The position numbers were made by a program, and so were the translations under genes. Below, one piece after another: positions 1 through 9,253 of a DNA stretch of 64,000 nt. The notes beneath the pieces are model-generated. The model did no database searches and was not told where the DNA came from. It was given only the letters and a program-made list of their open reading frames with translations. The DNA comes from Allobosea sp. BH3. GTDB lineage: Bacteria > Pseudomonadota > Alphaproteobacteria > Rhizobiales > Beijerinckiaceae. The DNA lies in the NCBI RefSeq assembly GCF_025499465.1, contig NZ_JAIMCA010000001.1:930001-994000 (forward strand). The letters run 5' to 3'. Positions within the stretch are counted from its first letter, which is position 1, and each line of letters starts with the position of its first letter.

Positions 1-993
1 CCAGGGAATGTACTCCAGGACGGGGGTGGCAGCATGCCAGTAAGCGAGATGGACATGGACCTGGCTCATCTCGCCGGCATGAGGCGCCACCGGCAGGCGG
101 CTCGCCAGAGCGAGGTCCGCGACCTGGATATACTCGCTGATGCCGCCGAGCCGGGTCACGTCGGGCTGGACGTAATGGATCGCATCGGCCGCAACGAAGC
201 TGCGGAAGGCATCGAGCGTATAGAGCTGCTCGCCGAGCGCGACCGGGATGGAGGTCGAGCGGGCGAGCGCCGCATGGGAACCGACATCGTCATACCAGAG
301 CGGCTCCTCGAACCAGAAGATGTCGAGCCCTTCGGCCCGCGCGCAGAAGCGCTTGCAGGTCGGCAAATCCCATTTGCCGTTGCCGTCGATGGCGAGCGTG
401 ACATGGTCGCCGATCGCGTGGCGCACAGCCTCCAGCCGAGCGATGTCGGTCATCGGATCGGCATGGCCGACCTTGACCTTGAGCCGGCGGAAGCCGTCGC
501 GCTCCACCGCCATGCGGCAGCCCTCGATGAGCTGGTCCTTGGGGATGGAGAGCCAGCCGATATCGGTGTTGTAGGCTTCGAGCTTCGGCTTGGTCGCGCC
601 GCCGAGCAGATGCCAGAGCGGCACGTCCGCGGCTTTCGCCTTCAGATCCCAGAGCGCGACATCGACGGCCGCGAGCGCGAGCTGCGTGATGCCGGCGCGC
701 CCGACCCATTGCAGCGCCGGATGGCGCGCGAGCTTCAGCCAGAGCCGCGAGATCTCGGAAGCGTCCTCGCCCATCAGCAGCGGTGCGTAGCAATCCCGGA
801 TGCAGGCAGTGATCAGCCGGTCCGAGGGAAGATCGGCATGAGTGCCGGTGAAGCCATAACCCTCGCGCCCGTCCGTGGTGCCGATCTTCACCCCGACCAC
901 GCCCCAATGGCTGATTCGATGCGTCGAATCGGCGATGGAGCCGCCCGTCACCGGGATGTGCAGGATGAAGGGCTCGATTGTCTTGATCTGCAT
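1..993 (-). CDS. Mandelate racemase/muconate lactonizing enzyme family protein (partial)
   Basis: Enolase-superfamily enzyme, expected to abstract a proton alpha to a carboxylate (sugar-acid dehydratase, racemase or epimerase). The start is the ATG at 991-993. The frame then stays open to the window edge, giving 331 residues with the C-terminus missing. The N-terminal capping domain covers about residues 1-130. In the barrel I see the K-x-K pair K172/K174 in 'LKVKVG', metal ligands D203 ('DGNG'), E229 ('FEEPL') and E255 ('LGEQ'), and the D278/H305 dyad ('QPDVT', 'APHAG'). A KxK plus an Asp/His dyad is the mandelate-racemase-subgroup signature. Substrate cannot be read from the sequence. It is divergent from the P1 peptidase with about 155 bp between them. 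An aminoacyl-peptide epimerase role would suit the peptide genes, but that is inference. Confidence 0.85.
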   Translation of the reverse strand, partial: MQIKTIEPFILHIPVTGGSIADSTHRISHWGVVGVKIGTTDGREGYGFTGTHADLPSDRLITACIRDCYAPLLMGEDASEISRLWLKLARHPALQWVGRAGITQLALAAVDVALWDLKAKAADVPLWHLLGGATKPKLEAYNTDIGWLSIPKDQLIEGCRMAVERDGFRRLKVKVGHADPMTDIARLEAVRHAIGDHVTLAIDGNGKWDLPTCKRFCARAEGLDIFWFEEPLWYDDVGSHAALARSTSIPVALGEQLYTLDAFRSFVAADAIHYVQPDVTRLGGISEYIQVADLALASRLPVAPHAGEMSQVHVHLAYWHAATPVLEYIPW

Positions 994-1148
994 AGGCGTT
1001 CCCAACCCTGTGATTATTGCTGTTGGAGGGAGCCTAGCGGCATTGCGGGCGTCGCGCTCGCCGGTTCTATCATGACAGCCCCGCAGCGGGGTTGTGCCGG
1101 ACGGTGCCCGTGCTAGTTCCTGCCCGGCACCGACGAGACCCGAGAACC

Positions 1149-2186
1149 ATGACCCAGCGCCTGCGCGATTTCGGCCTGACCTGCGGCATCATGCAGCCCG
1201 GCCCGCTCAATGCGATCACCGATGTGGCGGGCGTCAGGGTCGGGCATCACACGCTGAGCCAGGGCGACCTCCGCACCGGCTTCACGGCGCTGCTGCCGCA
1301 TGACGGCAACCTGTTCCGCCGCAAGCTCCGCGCCGCGGTCGACATCATCAACGGCTTCGGCAAGAGCGCCGGGCTGATGCAGCTCGCCGAGCTCGGCCAG
1401 ATCGAGACGCCGCTCCTGCTCTGCAACACGCTTGGCGTCGGCACCGGCTTCGACGCGCTGGTCACGCGGGCGCTCGCCGCCAATCCCGACATCGGCCGCG
1501 AAACCGGGACGGTCAATCCGGTCGTGCTCGAATGCAATGACGGCTATCTGTCGGACATCCGCGCCCGCGCTTTGACGCAGGACCACGCCTTCGCCGCGCT
1601 CGATGCCGCATCCGCCGGCCCGGTCGCCGAGGGTGCCGTCGGCGCCGGCACCGGCATGAGCGCCTTCGGGTTCAAGGGCGGCATCGGCACCGCCTCGCGC
1701 CGCTTCGATCTCGACGGGCGCGCCTTCACGCTCGGCGTGCTGGCCCTCGCCAATTTCGGTAACGCAGGCGATCTCGTCCTGCCTGATGGGCGCCGCCCGG
1801 TTCCGCCCGAAACGAAACCGCAAGCCGAGCGCGGCTCGGTCATCCTCGTGATCGCGACCGACGTGCCGCTGGAATCGCGGCAGCTTCAGCGCATCGCGCG
1901 GCGCGGCGGCGCTGGGCTCGCGCGGCTGGGAGCTTTCTGGGGCAATGGCAGCGGCGACATCGCCGTCGCCTTCACCACCGCCTCTCCCGTCGACCATGAC
2001 GAGCGCAAGGACATCGTCGCGCTCGGCGCGCTCAACGAGAGCCGCATCGACACGCCCTTCCGCGCTGCTGCCGAGGCGACGCAGGAAGCCGTGCTCAATG
2101 CGATGGTGGCAGCCCCCGCCACGACCGGCCGCGACGGACATCATCGTCCGTCGCTTGGGGACTGGTTGCGGGCGAACGCAGGCTGA
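1149..2186 (+). CDS. P1 family (S58) peptidase, DmpA-like
   Basis: Ntn-hydrolase-fold aminopeptidase of the DmpA/BapA family. Known members remove N-terminal D- or L-residues or beta-amino acids from peptides and amides after autocatalytic cleavage into two chains. The product is 345 residues. The N-terminus has the family pattern '[15 protein letters not shown]', followed by the glycine-rich '[20 protein letters not shown]'. The probable self-cleavage point is the Gly229-Ser230 bond in '[14 protein letters not shown]', which leaves Ser230 as the N-terminal nucleophile. I chose ATG 1149; the frame is open about 57 bases further up from a weaker start. It opens the peptide-degradation island with the M29 aminopeptidase and C45 hydrolase. 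Whether the substrate is a D-, beta- or ordinary peptide cannot be told. Confidence 0.9.
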   Translation: MTQRLRDFGLTCGIMQPGPLNAITDVAGVRVGHHTLSQGDLRTGFTALLPHDGNLFRRKLRAAVDIINGFGKSAGLMQLAELGQIETPLLLCNTLGVGTGFDALVTRALAANPDIGRETGTVNPVVLECNDGYLSDIRARALTQDHAFAALDAASAGPVAEGAVGAGTGMSAFGFKGGIGTASRRFDLDGRAFTLGVLALANFGNAGDLVLPDGRRPVPPETKPQAERGSVILVIATDVPLESRQLQRIARRGGAGLARLGAFWGNGSGDIAVAFTTASPVDHDERKDIVALGALNESRIDTPFRAAAEATQEAVLNAMVAAPATTGRDGHHRPSLGDWLRANAG

Positions 2187-2200
2187 AGGAGACAGAATCC

Positions 2201-2299
2201 GCGTCATTCTCGGGCGAGGCGAAGCGCAGACCCGAGAATCTCATGCCGAAAGAGGCGCCCTCTCGTCCTGAGATGCCGGGTCAAGCCCGGGCATGACGC
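2201..2299. repeat. Mosaic palindromic intergenic repeat, copy 1
   Basis: This fills the gap between the convergent P1 peptidase and M29 aminopeptidase genes. It starts 'cgtcattctcggg', contains 'cccgagaatctcat' and ends 'cgggtcaagcccgggcatgacg', with arms complementary to each other, so the transcript could fold. Similar mosaics lie at 3656-3762 and 25836-25932. It is probably an extragenic palindromic element that may also end transcription from both sides. Confidence 0.75.
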
Positions 2300-2309
2300 A
2301 TTTCGTTGC

Positions 2310-3560
2310 TCAGGCCCATTCGCCCTTGCGGAACACCGGCACGCGGCTGCCATCCGGCTTGACGCCGTCGATATCGACCTGGCCCGAGCCTATCATCCAG
2401 TCGATATGGATCAGGCTCTTGTTGCCGCCCTGCGCCGCGATCTGCTCCGGCGTGAGGTTCGCGCCGTCGACGAAGCACTTCGAATAGCACTGGCCGAGCG
2501 CGATGTGGCAGGAGGCGTTCTCGTCGAAGAGCGTGTTGTAGAACAGGATGCCACTCTTCGAGATCGGCGAGGAATGCGGCACCAGCGCCACCTCGCCGAG
2601 CCGGCGCGAACCCTCGTCGGTGTCGAGCACCTTGTTGAGCACCGCCTCGCCGCGCGCGGCTTTTGCCTCGACGATTCGCCCGCTCTCGAAACGCACCTGG
2701 ATCTGGTCGATCAGCGAGCCCTGATAGGAGAGCGGCTTGGTGCTCGACACATGTCCGTCGACACGGCGCGCATGCGGCGTGGTGAAGACCTCTTCGGTCG
2801 GAATGTTCGGGTTGCAGACGATGCCGTTCTTGGCCGGCGAGGCACCGCCTTGCCAGTCATGCCCGTCGGCAAGGCCAACGGTGAGATCGGTGCCCGGCCC
2901 GGTGAAATGCAGCGCGGCGAAGCGCTGATCGTTGAGCCAGTTGCGCCGCGCCTTCAGGGCCGCGTTATGCGCCGTCCAGGCGGCGACCGGATCGGCCTCG
3001 TTGATACGCGAAGCGGCAAAGATCGCTTCCGCCAGCTTGCCGACCGCGACCTCCTCCGTGTCATCAGGAAAAACCTGACGCGCCCAGGCTGCGCTCGGAT
3101 AGGCGAGGATGTTCCAGTTGATGTCGAAGCCCGCGATCTTCTCGAGCGCCGGCTGATAGGCGATCGAGTTCGCCTTGCTGGCGCGGCCGACCTTGGCCGG
3201 GTCCTCATTCGCCAGCAGCATCGGATTGTCGCCGACCACGGCAAGCCGTGCCGTATTGGCGGCAAAGGCCTTGGCGACGCCCTCGTAGAGCCAGCCCGGC
3301 GCCCTGTCGAAGCTCTCATCCCGCGCGTTGCGATAGCGCGCCAGCGTGATCTCCTCGTCGGAGAGCATCGGCGTCACGATCCCGGCGCCGGCCTTGTAGG
3401 CATGCTCGGCGATGCGGCGGACCAGCGGCAGCGCCGCGACCGGCGCGGTCAGGAACAGGTCCTGTCCCGGCTGCAAATTGAGGCCGACACGGATGGCGAC
3501 CTCGGCCAGCTTGTCGAGCTTGGCGGGGTCGATGGCTTGGGGACGCTGGTGAACTGTCAT
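2310..3560 (-). CDS. Aminopeptidase, M29 family
   Basis: Cytosolic metallo-aminopeptidase of the AmpS/AmpT (thermophilic aminopeptidase) family that releases N-terminal residues from short peptides. The product is 416 residues, the usual length for the family. Metal ligands typical of M29 are recognisable near the C-terminus: H352 in 'DENASCHIALG' and the H385-x-D387 pair in 'HIDWMIGS'. I chose ATG 3560 ('MTVHQRPQAID') because the open frame further upstream runs through an intergenic repeat and is not family-like. It lies convergent to the P1 peptidase and downstream of the GntR gene on the same strand. It probably acts in the same peptide-processing route. Confidence 0.9.
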   Translation of the reverse strand: MTVHQRPQAIDPAKLDKLAEVAIRVGLNLQPGQDLFLTAPVAALPLVRRIAEHAYKAGAGIVTPMLSDEEITLARYRNARDESFDRAPGWLYEGVAKAFAANTARLAVVGDNPMLLANEDPAKVGRASKANSIAYQPALEKIAGFDINWNILAYPSAAWARQVFPDDTEEVAVGKLAEAIFAASRINEADPVAAWTAHNAALKARRNWLNDQRFAALHFTGPGTDLTVGLADGHDWQGGASPAKNGIVCNPNIPTEEVFTTPHARRVDGHVSSTKPLSYQGSLIDQIQVRFESGRIVEAKAARGEAVLNKVLDTDEGSRRLGEVALVPHSSPISKSGILFYNTLFDENASCHIALGQCYSKCFVDGANLTPEQIAAQGGNKSLIHIDWMIGSGQVDIDGVKPDGSRVPVFRKGEWA

Positions 3561-3655
3561 GAAGGCGACCTGTCGGATGAACGGATGGCCGCCATTGCTC
3601 GCCGAAATCGCCGCCGGGTCAACCGCCCCGATGGCAGGGCGGGTATCCGCTTGCC

Positions 3656-3762
3656 CGCCATTCTCTGGCGAGTGAAGCGCAGACCCGAGAATCTCAGGCA
3701 GAATAAGGCAAGGGAGCCTCATCTTTCAGGAGATGCTCGGGTCAAGCCCGAGCATGACGGCC
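3656..3762. repeat. Mosaic palindromic intergenic repeat, copy 2
   Basis: This repeat lies between the GntR regulator gene and the aminopeptidase gene. It shares 'gaagcgcagacccgagaatctca' in near-identical form with copy 1 and ends 'gctcgggtcaagcccgagc' plus 'atgacgg'. The last arm is a clean hairpin, 'gctcggg' pairing with 'cccgagc'. Same family as 2201-2299 and 25836-25932. Confidence 0.75.
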
Positions 3763-3766
3763 TGAC

Positions 3767-4642
3767 TTAGCCTTCCACCAGCGGCCTGAGCTTGCTCGCC
3801 CGCAACAAATGGCTGCGCATCAGGGCGGAGGCGACCTCCTGCTCGCCGGCCTCGATATGATCGAGCATCGCCATATGCTCGGTGCAGTTCACCTGCACCC
3901 GCTCGAAGCCGAACACCCAATCGTAGTTGGAGAGCCGCCGGAGCTGGTTCTGCCGCCTGATGGCGGAATGGATGAAACGGTTGCCGGAGGCCGCGGCCAG
4001 CCCCTCGTGGAAATCGGCATTCATCTCGTAGAGCGCGATGCTGGATGATTCCCGCCAGGGCTGCGTCAGCATCCCATCATGGCGCTGGCGCATCTCGGCG
4101 ATCCAGCTTTTCTCCAGACGAAAATCAGGTTCGAGCAGAGCCAGTGGCTCGACCATCAGCCGGAAGCGATAGCGCTCCTGATGCACGCGCGGGTCCCGCG
4201 CCTCATGCAGGAAGCGCCAGCCATAGCCCGGCTTGCGCTCGACCATGTCGAGATCGGCGAGCCGTGCCAGCAGCTTCTGCGCCTCCGGCCGGCCGAGCTC
4301 GTAGCGCCGCATCACCTCGAGCTCCGAGACCTCGTCCGGCAAAATCCCATTCTCCCGCTCATGCGCCAGCCGCACCATGGCGAGGTCGATCGCCTCGGGC
4401 GGAAGCGTGCTGTCGCCGGCAGCCGGCAGCGTCAGGATCTCGACGCCCTTGTTGAGATGGCGCCGCACCACCCCCTGCAGCGCCAGATGTTCGAGTGCCG
4501 CACGCACAGGTGTACGGGACACCCCGAGGCGTCGCGCCGTGGCGTTCTCGTTGAGCCAGTCGCCGGCCGAAAGCGCATCGTCGCGCACCAGTTGCAGGAT
4601 GCGTTCGGCGATCTCCTGCTGCAGCCGGGTCGGCATCGCCAT
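3767..4642 (-). CDS. GntR-family transcriptional regulator with FCD domain
   Basis: Predicted ligand-responsive repressor of 291 residues. The N-terminal winged helix (about residues 5-75) contains 'ENATARRLGVSRTPVRAAL', the GntR recognition helix region. A second winged-helix-like segment follows at about 95-145 ('RYELGRPEAQKLLARLADL'). The C-terminal FCD all-helical ligand domain spans about 150-285 ('RFRLMVEPLALLEP', 'NADFHEGLAAASGN', 'HMAMLDHIEAGE'). The middle HTH-like segment makes it longer than typical FadR/FCD proteins. It is divergent from the C45 hydrolase with a short repeat-bearing gap, so it likely controls that gene and the peptide transporter. The inducer is unknown. Confidence 0.88.
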   Translation of the reverse strand: MAMPTRLQQEIAERILQLVRDDALSAGDWLNENATARRLGVSRTPVRAALEHLALQGVVRRHLNKGVEILTLPAAGDSTLPPEAIDLAMVRLAHERENGILPDEVSELEVMRRYELGRPEAQKLLARLADLDMVERKPGYGWRFLHEARDPRVHQERYRFRLMVEPLALLEPDFRLEKSWIAEMRQRHDGMLTQPWRESSSIALYEMNADFHEGLAAASGNRFIHSAIRRQNQLRRLSNYDWVFGFERVQVNCTEHMAMLDHIEAGEQEVASALMRSHLLRASKLRPLVEG

Positions 4643-4684
4643 GGCAAGGCCCTTGCTTGTCTTAGTTCGAGATGAAATACATTA

Positions 4685-4733
4685 GAGCATGATGCCGAAA
4701 AGTGGGAGCCGGTTTTCGGACGACATCATGCTC
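4685..4733. repeat. Short palindromic repeat ('ccgaaaagtgg' type)
   Basis: Near-perfect hairpin between the divergent GntR and C45 genes. Outer arms 'gagcatgatg' (4685-4694) and 'catcatgctc' (4724-4733) enclose inner arms 'ccgaaaa' and 'ttttcgg'. Related elements occur at 31822-31869, 62528-62569 and 63224-63275. This is a rhizobial-type dispersed palindrome, and it sits in what should be the promoter region of both genes. Confidence 0.75.
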
Positions 4734-4775
4734 CCAAGCTTCGGTTGAACGAGGTTCCGCCAGCATTACGGAAAG

Positions 4776-5927
4776 ATGCGCGTCATGGTCCAGCCCTGCC
4801 CCTTCGTCGATGTCTCGGGTACGCCCTATGAACGCGGCCGCCAGCATGGCGCGGCCGTTCCGCAGAAGGTGAAGCGCTCGATCGAGCTCTATGGCGGCCA
4901 GCTCGGCGAGCTTGGCTACGACGCAGCGGCGAAATCGGCGCTGATCGCCGAGTTCGCCCGCGAGATAGAGGCCTTCGGCGCCCACTATGTCGAGGAGATG
5001 CGCGGCATCGCCGACGGCGCCGGCGTCCCGCTCGAAGACATCGTCATGATCAACGCCCGCACCGAAGTCATAGCCAAGGCGCGCATGATCAAGAACAAGC
5101 CGGTCGAGGCGCAGGAGGAGCTGGACGACGGCTGCACCGGCGCGATCATCCTCCCCGAGCGCAGCGCGACCGGCGAGCTGATCCACGGCCAGAACTGGGA
5201 CTGGAAGGCCGAATGCGCCGAGACGGCGATCGTCCTGCGCGTGCGCCGCGACGACGGTCCCGACTTCCTGACCTTCGTCGAGGCCGGCGGCCTCGCCCGC
5301 TGCGGCATGAACGCGGCCGGCGTCTCGATCACCGCCAACTACCTCGAATGCGACCGCGACTTCACGCAGGCCGGCGTGCCGCTCGCCCTGATCCGCCGCA
5401 AGGTGCTGGAGCAGGAGCACCTCGCCTTCGCCATCAAGGCCGTGGCATCGACGCCCAAGGCCTGCTCGAACAACATGATGCTCTCGACCGTGAAGGGCTT
5501 CGGTATCGACTTCGAATGTGCGCCGGACGAGGCCTTCCCGCTTTACCCGGACGATGGCCTGATCGTTCATGCCAATCACTGGGTCAGCCCGATCGCGCTG
5601 GGCAAGGTCAAGAACACCAGCGTCCCGCGCGTGCCCGAAAGCTTCTACCGCGACTGGCGGGTCAAGAAGCTGCTCGACGAGGCCGGCCGCAAGCTGACCG
5701 TCGACGACCTGAAGCAGGCCTTCTTCGACGATTTTCTCTCGCCCTATTCGGTCTGCCGCCCGCCGCGCCTCAACGACACCGGCAACCTCTCCGCCACGGT
5801 CGCGATGGTGATCATGCAGCCTGCCAAGGGAATCATGGAGGTGGCGCCACTGCCGTCTGAGAACCGCGTCTTCACCCGCTACAGCCTGACCGAAGACCCA
5901 GTCCTGCTCGCCGAGGCGGCTGAATAG
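4776..5927 (+). CDS. C45 family autoproteolytic acyltransferase/hydrolase
   Basis: Ntn-hydrolase of the penicillin-acyltransferase/AAT-like (C45) family, which cleaves or transfers acyl groups on amide bonds. The product is 383 residues. The probable self-cleavage site and N-terminal nucleophile is Cys120 in 'DDGCTGAI', followed by the family pattern 'HGQNWDWK'. The N-terminus 'GTPYERGRQHG' is also characteristic. There are two possible in-frame starts, ATG 4776 and ATG 4785; I took the first. It lies just upstream of the peptide-binding protein gene and divergent from a GntR regulator. It likely deacylates or hydrolyses the imported substrate in the cytoplasm, since no signal peptide is seen. 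The substrate is unknown; a beta-lactam link should not be assumed. Confidence 0.85.
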   Translation: MRVMVQPCPFVDVSGTPYERGRQHGAAVPQKVKRSIELYGGQLGELGYDAAAKSALIAEFAREIEAFGAHYVEEMRGIADGAGVPLEDIVMINARTEVIAKARMIKNKPVEAQEELDDGCTGAIILPERSATGELIHGQNWDWKAECAETAIVLRVRRDDGPDFLTFVEAGGLARCGMNAAGVSITANYLECDRDFTQAGVPLALIRRKVLEQEHLAFAIKAVASTPKACSNNMMLSTVKGFGIDFECAPDEAFPLYPDDGLIVHANHWVSPIALGKVKNTSVPRVPESFYRDWRVKKLLDEAGRKLTVDDLKQAFFDDFLSPYSVCRPPRLNDTGNLSATVAMVIMQPAKGIMEVAPLPSENRVFTRYSLTEDPVLLAEAAE

Positions 5928-5980
5928 CCGCCCCAGCCAAAACCCATCGCGTCACAACCGAACAATAACAGGGGAACATG

Positions 5981-7534
5981 ATGCGCCGACCGACCTTGAC
6001 CTCCATCGCTTTTGCCGCCGCGGTCGCCTGCGGCGCGCTTCCGGCCGCTGCCGCCACGCTGCGCGTGCAACTGCCGGCCGACATCCGTTCCATCGACCCC
6101 GGCGTCAACCGCGACCACAACACCGATGCCGTGGTGCTGCACATGGTCGAAGGGCTCGTCGCCTATGCCGACGACGCGACACCGAAGCCGCTCCTGGCGG
6201 AAAGCGTCGAGATCGCGCCCGACGGAAAGAGCTACACCTTCCGCCTGCGCCCCGGCGTCAAGTTCCACAACGGCGCCGAGATGACCTCGGCCGACGTCGT
6301 CTGGAGCTGGAACCGCTACATGGACCCCAAGACGGATTGGCGTTGCCTGTCCGAGTTCGACGGGCGCGGCACGGTCAAGGTCGAGAGCGTGACCGCATCG
6401 GACCCGCGCACCGTGGTGTTCCGCCTCGACAAGCCAAGTGCGCTCTTCCTGGCCTCGCTGGCGCGCACCGACTGCGCCATGGCAGCCGTACTGCATAAGG
6501 ATTCGGTGAAGGCGGACGGCAGCTTCGACAAGCCGATCGGCACCGGCCCCTTCAAGCTGGGCGAGTGGAAGCGCAGCGAATATGTCCGGCTGGAGCGCTT
6601 CGCTGACTACGCCGCCCTGCCCGGCAAGCCGGACGGGCTGACCGGCTCGAAGCGTCCGCTGGTCGACGAACTGCGCTTCGTCGTGATCCCCGACAGCGCG
6701 ACGGCCAAGGCCGCGCTTCTCAAGGGCGACATCGACATCGTGCCCGATCTCGCCAATGCCGATGTCGTCGAGCTGAAGAAGGGCAGCCCGGTCAAGCTCT
6801 CCGTCGTCTCCCACATGGGCCTGGTCGGCCTGATCATCCAGACACGCGATCCCGTACTGGGCAACGTCAAGCTGCGGCGCGCCATCGCCGCCGCGCTCGA
6901 CAAGCCGGAGCTGGTCGCGGCCGTCACCGACGGACTCGGCAAGGCCAATGGCTCGATCGTGCCGAGCCTGTCCGGCTATCACGGCAAGGTGCAGGACGAG
7001 GACATCGCCTACGATCCCGCCGCGGCCAAGAAGTTGATCGCGGAGGCGGGCTACAAGGGCGAGAAGATCGTGATGCTCGCCAACAAGCGCTATCCGCAGA
7101 GCTTCAACACCGCCGTGGTGGCCCAGCAGATGCTGCAGGCCGTCGGTCTCAACGTCGAGATCGAAGTCCTCGAATGGGCCACGCAGCTCGACCGCTACAG
7201 CAAGGGCAACTACCAGATCCAGGCCTTCCCCTATTCAGGGCGGATGGACCCCTCGCTCTCCTTCGAGTCGATGACGGGGCCGAAGGACAAGCAGCCGCGC
7301 AAGCTCTGGGACGATCCGCAGGTGCAGGCGCTTCTCGACAAATCGACGGTGGTCGCGGACCGGGCCGAGCGCCAGGCCATCTTCGACGAGCTTCACCGGC
7401 GCTTCCTCGCCGACGTGCCGATGGTGATGCTCTACAACGGCATCGCCGGCGGCGCGACGACGCCCAAGGTCAAGGGTTATGTCTCCTCGCTGACCTCACT
7501 GCCGCGCGCCTGGGAAGTCAGCAACGGAGAGTAA
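5981..7534 (+). CDS. ABC transporter substrate-binding protein, family 5 (peptide type)
   Basis: Periplasmic DppA/OppA-like receptor for a peptide or similar solute, about 517 residues. The signal peptide has its hydrophobic core at about 6-22 and probable cleavage after 'LPAAAA'. The family-5 pattern 'LRPGVKFHNGAEMTSADVVW' lies near residue 85. The tandem ATG at 5978/5981 is preceded by 'aggggaac'; spacing favours the second ATG. It is closely similar by eye to the protein at 9254-10795 (for example 'YMDPKTDWRCLS' and 'IEVLEWATQLDRY' in both), so the two are paralogues. No permease gene adjoins it directly. It presumably shares the permease and ATPase encoded at 10.8-14.4 kb. Confidence 0.92.
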   Translation: MRRPTLTSIAFAAAVACGALPAAAATLRVQLPADIRSIDPGVNRDHNTDAVVLHMVEGLVAYADDATPKPLLAESVEIAPDGKSYTFRLRPGVKFHNGAEMTSADVVWSWNRYMDPKTDWRCLSEFDGRGTVKVESVTASDPRTVVFRLDKPSALFLASLARTDCAMAAVLHKDSVKADGSFDKPIGTGPFKLGEWKRSEYVRLERFADYAALPGKPDGLTGSKRPLVDELRFVVIPDSATAKAALLKGDIDIVPDLANADVVELKKGSPVKLSVVSHMGLVGLIIQTRDPVLGNVKLRRAIAAALDKPELVAAVTDGLGKANGSIVPSLSGYHGKVQDEDIAYDPAAAKKLIAEAGYKGEKIVMLANKRYPQSFNTAVVAQQMLQAVGLNVEIEVLEWATQLDRYSKGNYQIQAFPYSGRMDPSLSFESMTGPKDKQPRKLWDDPQVQALLDKSTVVADRAERQAIFDELHRRFLADVPMVMLYNGIAGGATTPKVKGYVSSLTSLPRAWEVSNGE

Positions 7535-7564
7535 GGTATCGGGGCGGGGCCAAATCCCGCCCTT

Positions 7565-8209
7565 TCAACCCCGCTCTTCCTGGCCGACGCGGGTGAGATG
7601 GCGAGCGATCACGGCAGCGAGATGCCCGGCATCGCGCACGCGCAAGGCCTCCATCATCTCGTAGTGCTCCCGGTCGCTGCGCAGCAGGGATTCATGCGAG
7701 GCCCAGACGGTCACCCGCGAGCCGCGCGAGCGGTCGCGAAGGGCCCAGATCGTCTCTTCCAGAACGGCGTTGCCGCAGAAGGAGTACATGATCTGATGGA
7801 AGGCGCGGTTGACCTCGCTCTGATCGACCCGGGTCCCTTCCCGGACCGCATGCGAGAAGGCGCGCGCCAGCTCTTCCAGGCGCGCGATCGCCTCGTCGTC
7901 GATATTCGTCACGATGGCGGCGGCGGAAGCGGTCTCGAGGATCATCCGCGTGGCGCGGATCTCCTCATAGGTCTTGAGGTCGATCTCGGCGACGCGATAG
8001 CCCCGGTTCGGGACGTGCTCGATGGTCTTGCGCACAGCGAGCTCCTCGAGCGCGCTGCGGACATCGAAGCGCTTCGCCTGGAAGCGCTCCTCGAGGTCGA
8101 TCTGGCGCAGCCATTCGCCGGGTCGGTACACCCGCAGCCGGATCGCCTGCGCGATCTCGTTGGCGAGCACGCGGCGAACCGTCGCGACCTTCTCTTTTCG
8201 ATCACTCAT
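7565..8209 (-). CDS. GntR-family transcriptional regulator with FCD domain
   Basis: The product is 214 residues and an ordinary FCD-type GntR regulator. The N-terminal winged helix covers about residues 8-75 ('RPGEWLRQIDLEERFQAKRF'), and the C-terminal FCD helical bundle covers about 85-205 ('ATRMILETASAAAIV', 'NRAFHQIMYSFCGN', 'DREHYEMMEALRVRD'). It points towards the upstream binding-protein gene, convergent with it, and is divergent from the alpha/beta hydrolase. The shared 108-bp gap holds a 12-bp palindrome, so control of the hydrolase-transporter operon plus itself is likely. It differs clearly from the longer GntR protein at 3767-4642. Confidence 0.88.
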   Translation of the reverse strand: MSDRKEKVATVRRVLANEIAQAIRLRVYRPGEWLRQIDLEERFQAKRFDVRSALEELAVRKTIEHVPNRGYRVAEIDLKTYEEIRATRMILETASAAAIVTNIDDEAIARLEELARAFSHAVREGTRVDQSEVNRAFHQIMYSFCGNAVLEETIWALRDRSRGSRVTVWASHESLLRSDREHYEMMEALRVRDAGHLAAVIARHLTRVGQEERG

Positions 8210-8280
8210 GAGCGCTCTCTAGCAGAAGTCGCGCGCGGCCGCGCAAGCCTGTTGCAGCGCCTCGCATAACATGCAACTTA

Positions 8281-8297
8281 ATTGGCGCCAATATAAT
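8281..8297 (+). promoter_or_regulatory. Candidate GntR operator overlapping a -10 box
   Basis: A perfect 12-bp palindrome 'attggcgccaat' (8281-8292) abuts a consensus-like 'tataat' (8292-8297). These lie just ahead of the Shine-Dalgarno 'aaggag' and GTG start of the alpha/beta hydrolase, and between it and the divergent GntR gene. A repressor bound here would cover the -10 element. Assigning it to this GntR protein is inference from position. Confidence 0.5.
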
Positions 8298-8317
8298 CGC
8301 CATGAAGGAGACCGGGC

Positions 8318-9202
8318 GTGAGCGCTGTTGCGGAAACCACCGGCAAGCCGGAAGACGACGCCGCCGCGCGCGGCCGCGCGCTCTACGAGCGCGGCCCGAC
8401 GCCGGTCTACGCCTGCAAGCACGATCCCCGCTTCAGCTACTGCCTCTATGTCCCGCCGCATCTCGGGCAGGGGTCCGAGGCGCCCGAACTCGTCGTCGCC
8501 ATGCACGGCACCGGCCGCGGCTTCACCGGCTATCGCGACGGATTCTCCGCCTTCGCACGCTGGAACAACTGCATCGTGCTCGCCCCGCTCTTCCCGATCG
8601 GCGTGATGGGCGACAACAATGGCGACGGCTTCAAGTACATGCGCGAGGCCGGGCTGCGCTACGACCATATCCTTCTCGCCATCGTCGATGAGGTCGGCCA
8701 GCGCTTCGGCCTGAACTTCGAGCGCTTCGCCCTCTTCGGCTATTCCGGCGGCGGCCATTTCGCCCATCGCTTCATGCTGCTGCAGCCGAAGAAGCTCTGG
8801 GCGGTCTCGATCGGCGCACCCGGCTCGGTGACGCTGCTCGATCCCAGCCGCGACTGGTGGGTCGGCACCCGCAACATCGTCGAGCTTTTCGGCAGCCCGC
8901 TCGATATCCCGGCGATGCGCAAGGTGCCGGTGCAGATGGTGGTCGGCGCCGCCGACCTCGAGACCTGGGAGATCACCCACAAGCCCGGCGGCCGCAACTG
9001 GATGCCGGACGCCAACCACGCCGGCAGGACACGGCCGGAACGCCTGGCGCGCCTGCGCGATTCCTTCAAGGAGAACGGCATCGACGTGCGCTTCGATCTC
9101 GTGCCGAACACGCCGCATGACGGGCCCAAGGTCGTGCCCATCGTGGAGGATTTCTTCGCAGCCGAGCTCGCCCGGCTGCGTGCGGCCCGAAAGGCCGCCT
9201 GA
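8318..9202 (+). CDS. Alpha/beta hydrolase
   Basis: Serine hydrolase of 294 residues with no signal peptide, so probably cytoplasmic. The oxyanion region is 'AMHGTGRGF' (about 61-69), the nucleophile elbow is 'GYSGGG' with Ser143, and a late His in 'PNTPHDGPKVV' is a good candidate for the triad base. The start is GTG 8318, well placed 7 bases after 'aaggag'. It is the first gene of a run that continues with the second binding protein, two permeases and the fused ATPase. It probably hydrolyses an ester or amide in the imported compound. The substrate class cannot be narrowed from the sequence. Confidence 0.85.
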   Translation: MSAVAETTGKPEDDAAARGRALYERGPTPVYACKHDPRFSYCLYVPPHLGQGSEAPELVVAMHGTGRGFTGYRDGFSAFARWNNCIVLAPLFPIGVMGDNNGDGFKYMREAGLRYDHILLAIVDEVGQRFGLNFERFALFGYSGGGHFAHRFMLLQPKKLWAVSIGAPGSVTLLDPSRDWWVGTRNIVELFGSPLDIPAMRKVPVQMVVGAADLETWEITHKPGGRNWMPDANHAGRTRPERLARLRDSFKENGIDVRFDLVPNTPHDGPKVVPIVEDFFAAELARLRAARKAA

Positions 9203-9253
9203 CGCGCCGGAAAAACCGGCACGACGACGAACCAGAACGACAGGGGAATGACC

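Noticed and set aside
34..1116. Long plus-strand open frame over the left-edge gene
   Set aside because: It is the antisense shadow of the mandelate-racemase-family gene, whose minus-strand reading contains all the catalytic residues. High GC makes such frames common.
4776..5927. Penicillin-metabolism enzyme
   Set aside because: The C45 family is broad, and the self-cleavage Cys does not by itself indicate beta-lactam substrates. No other antibiotic genes are near.
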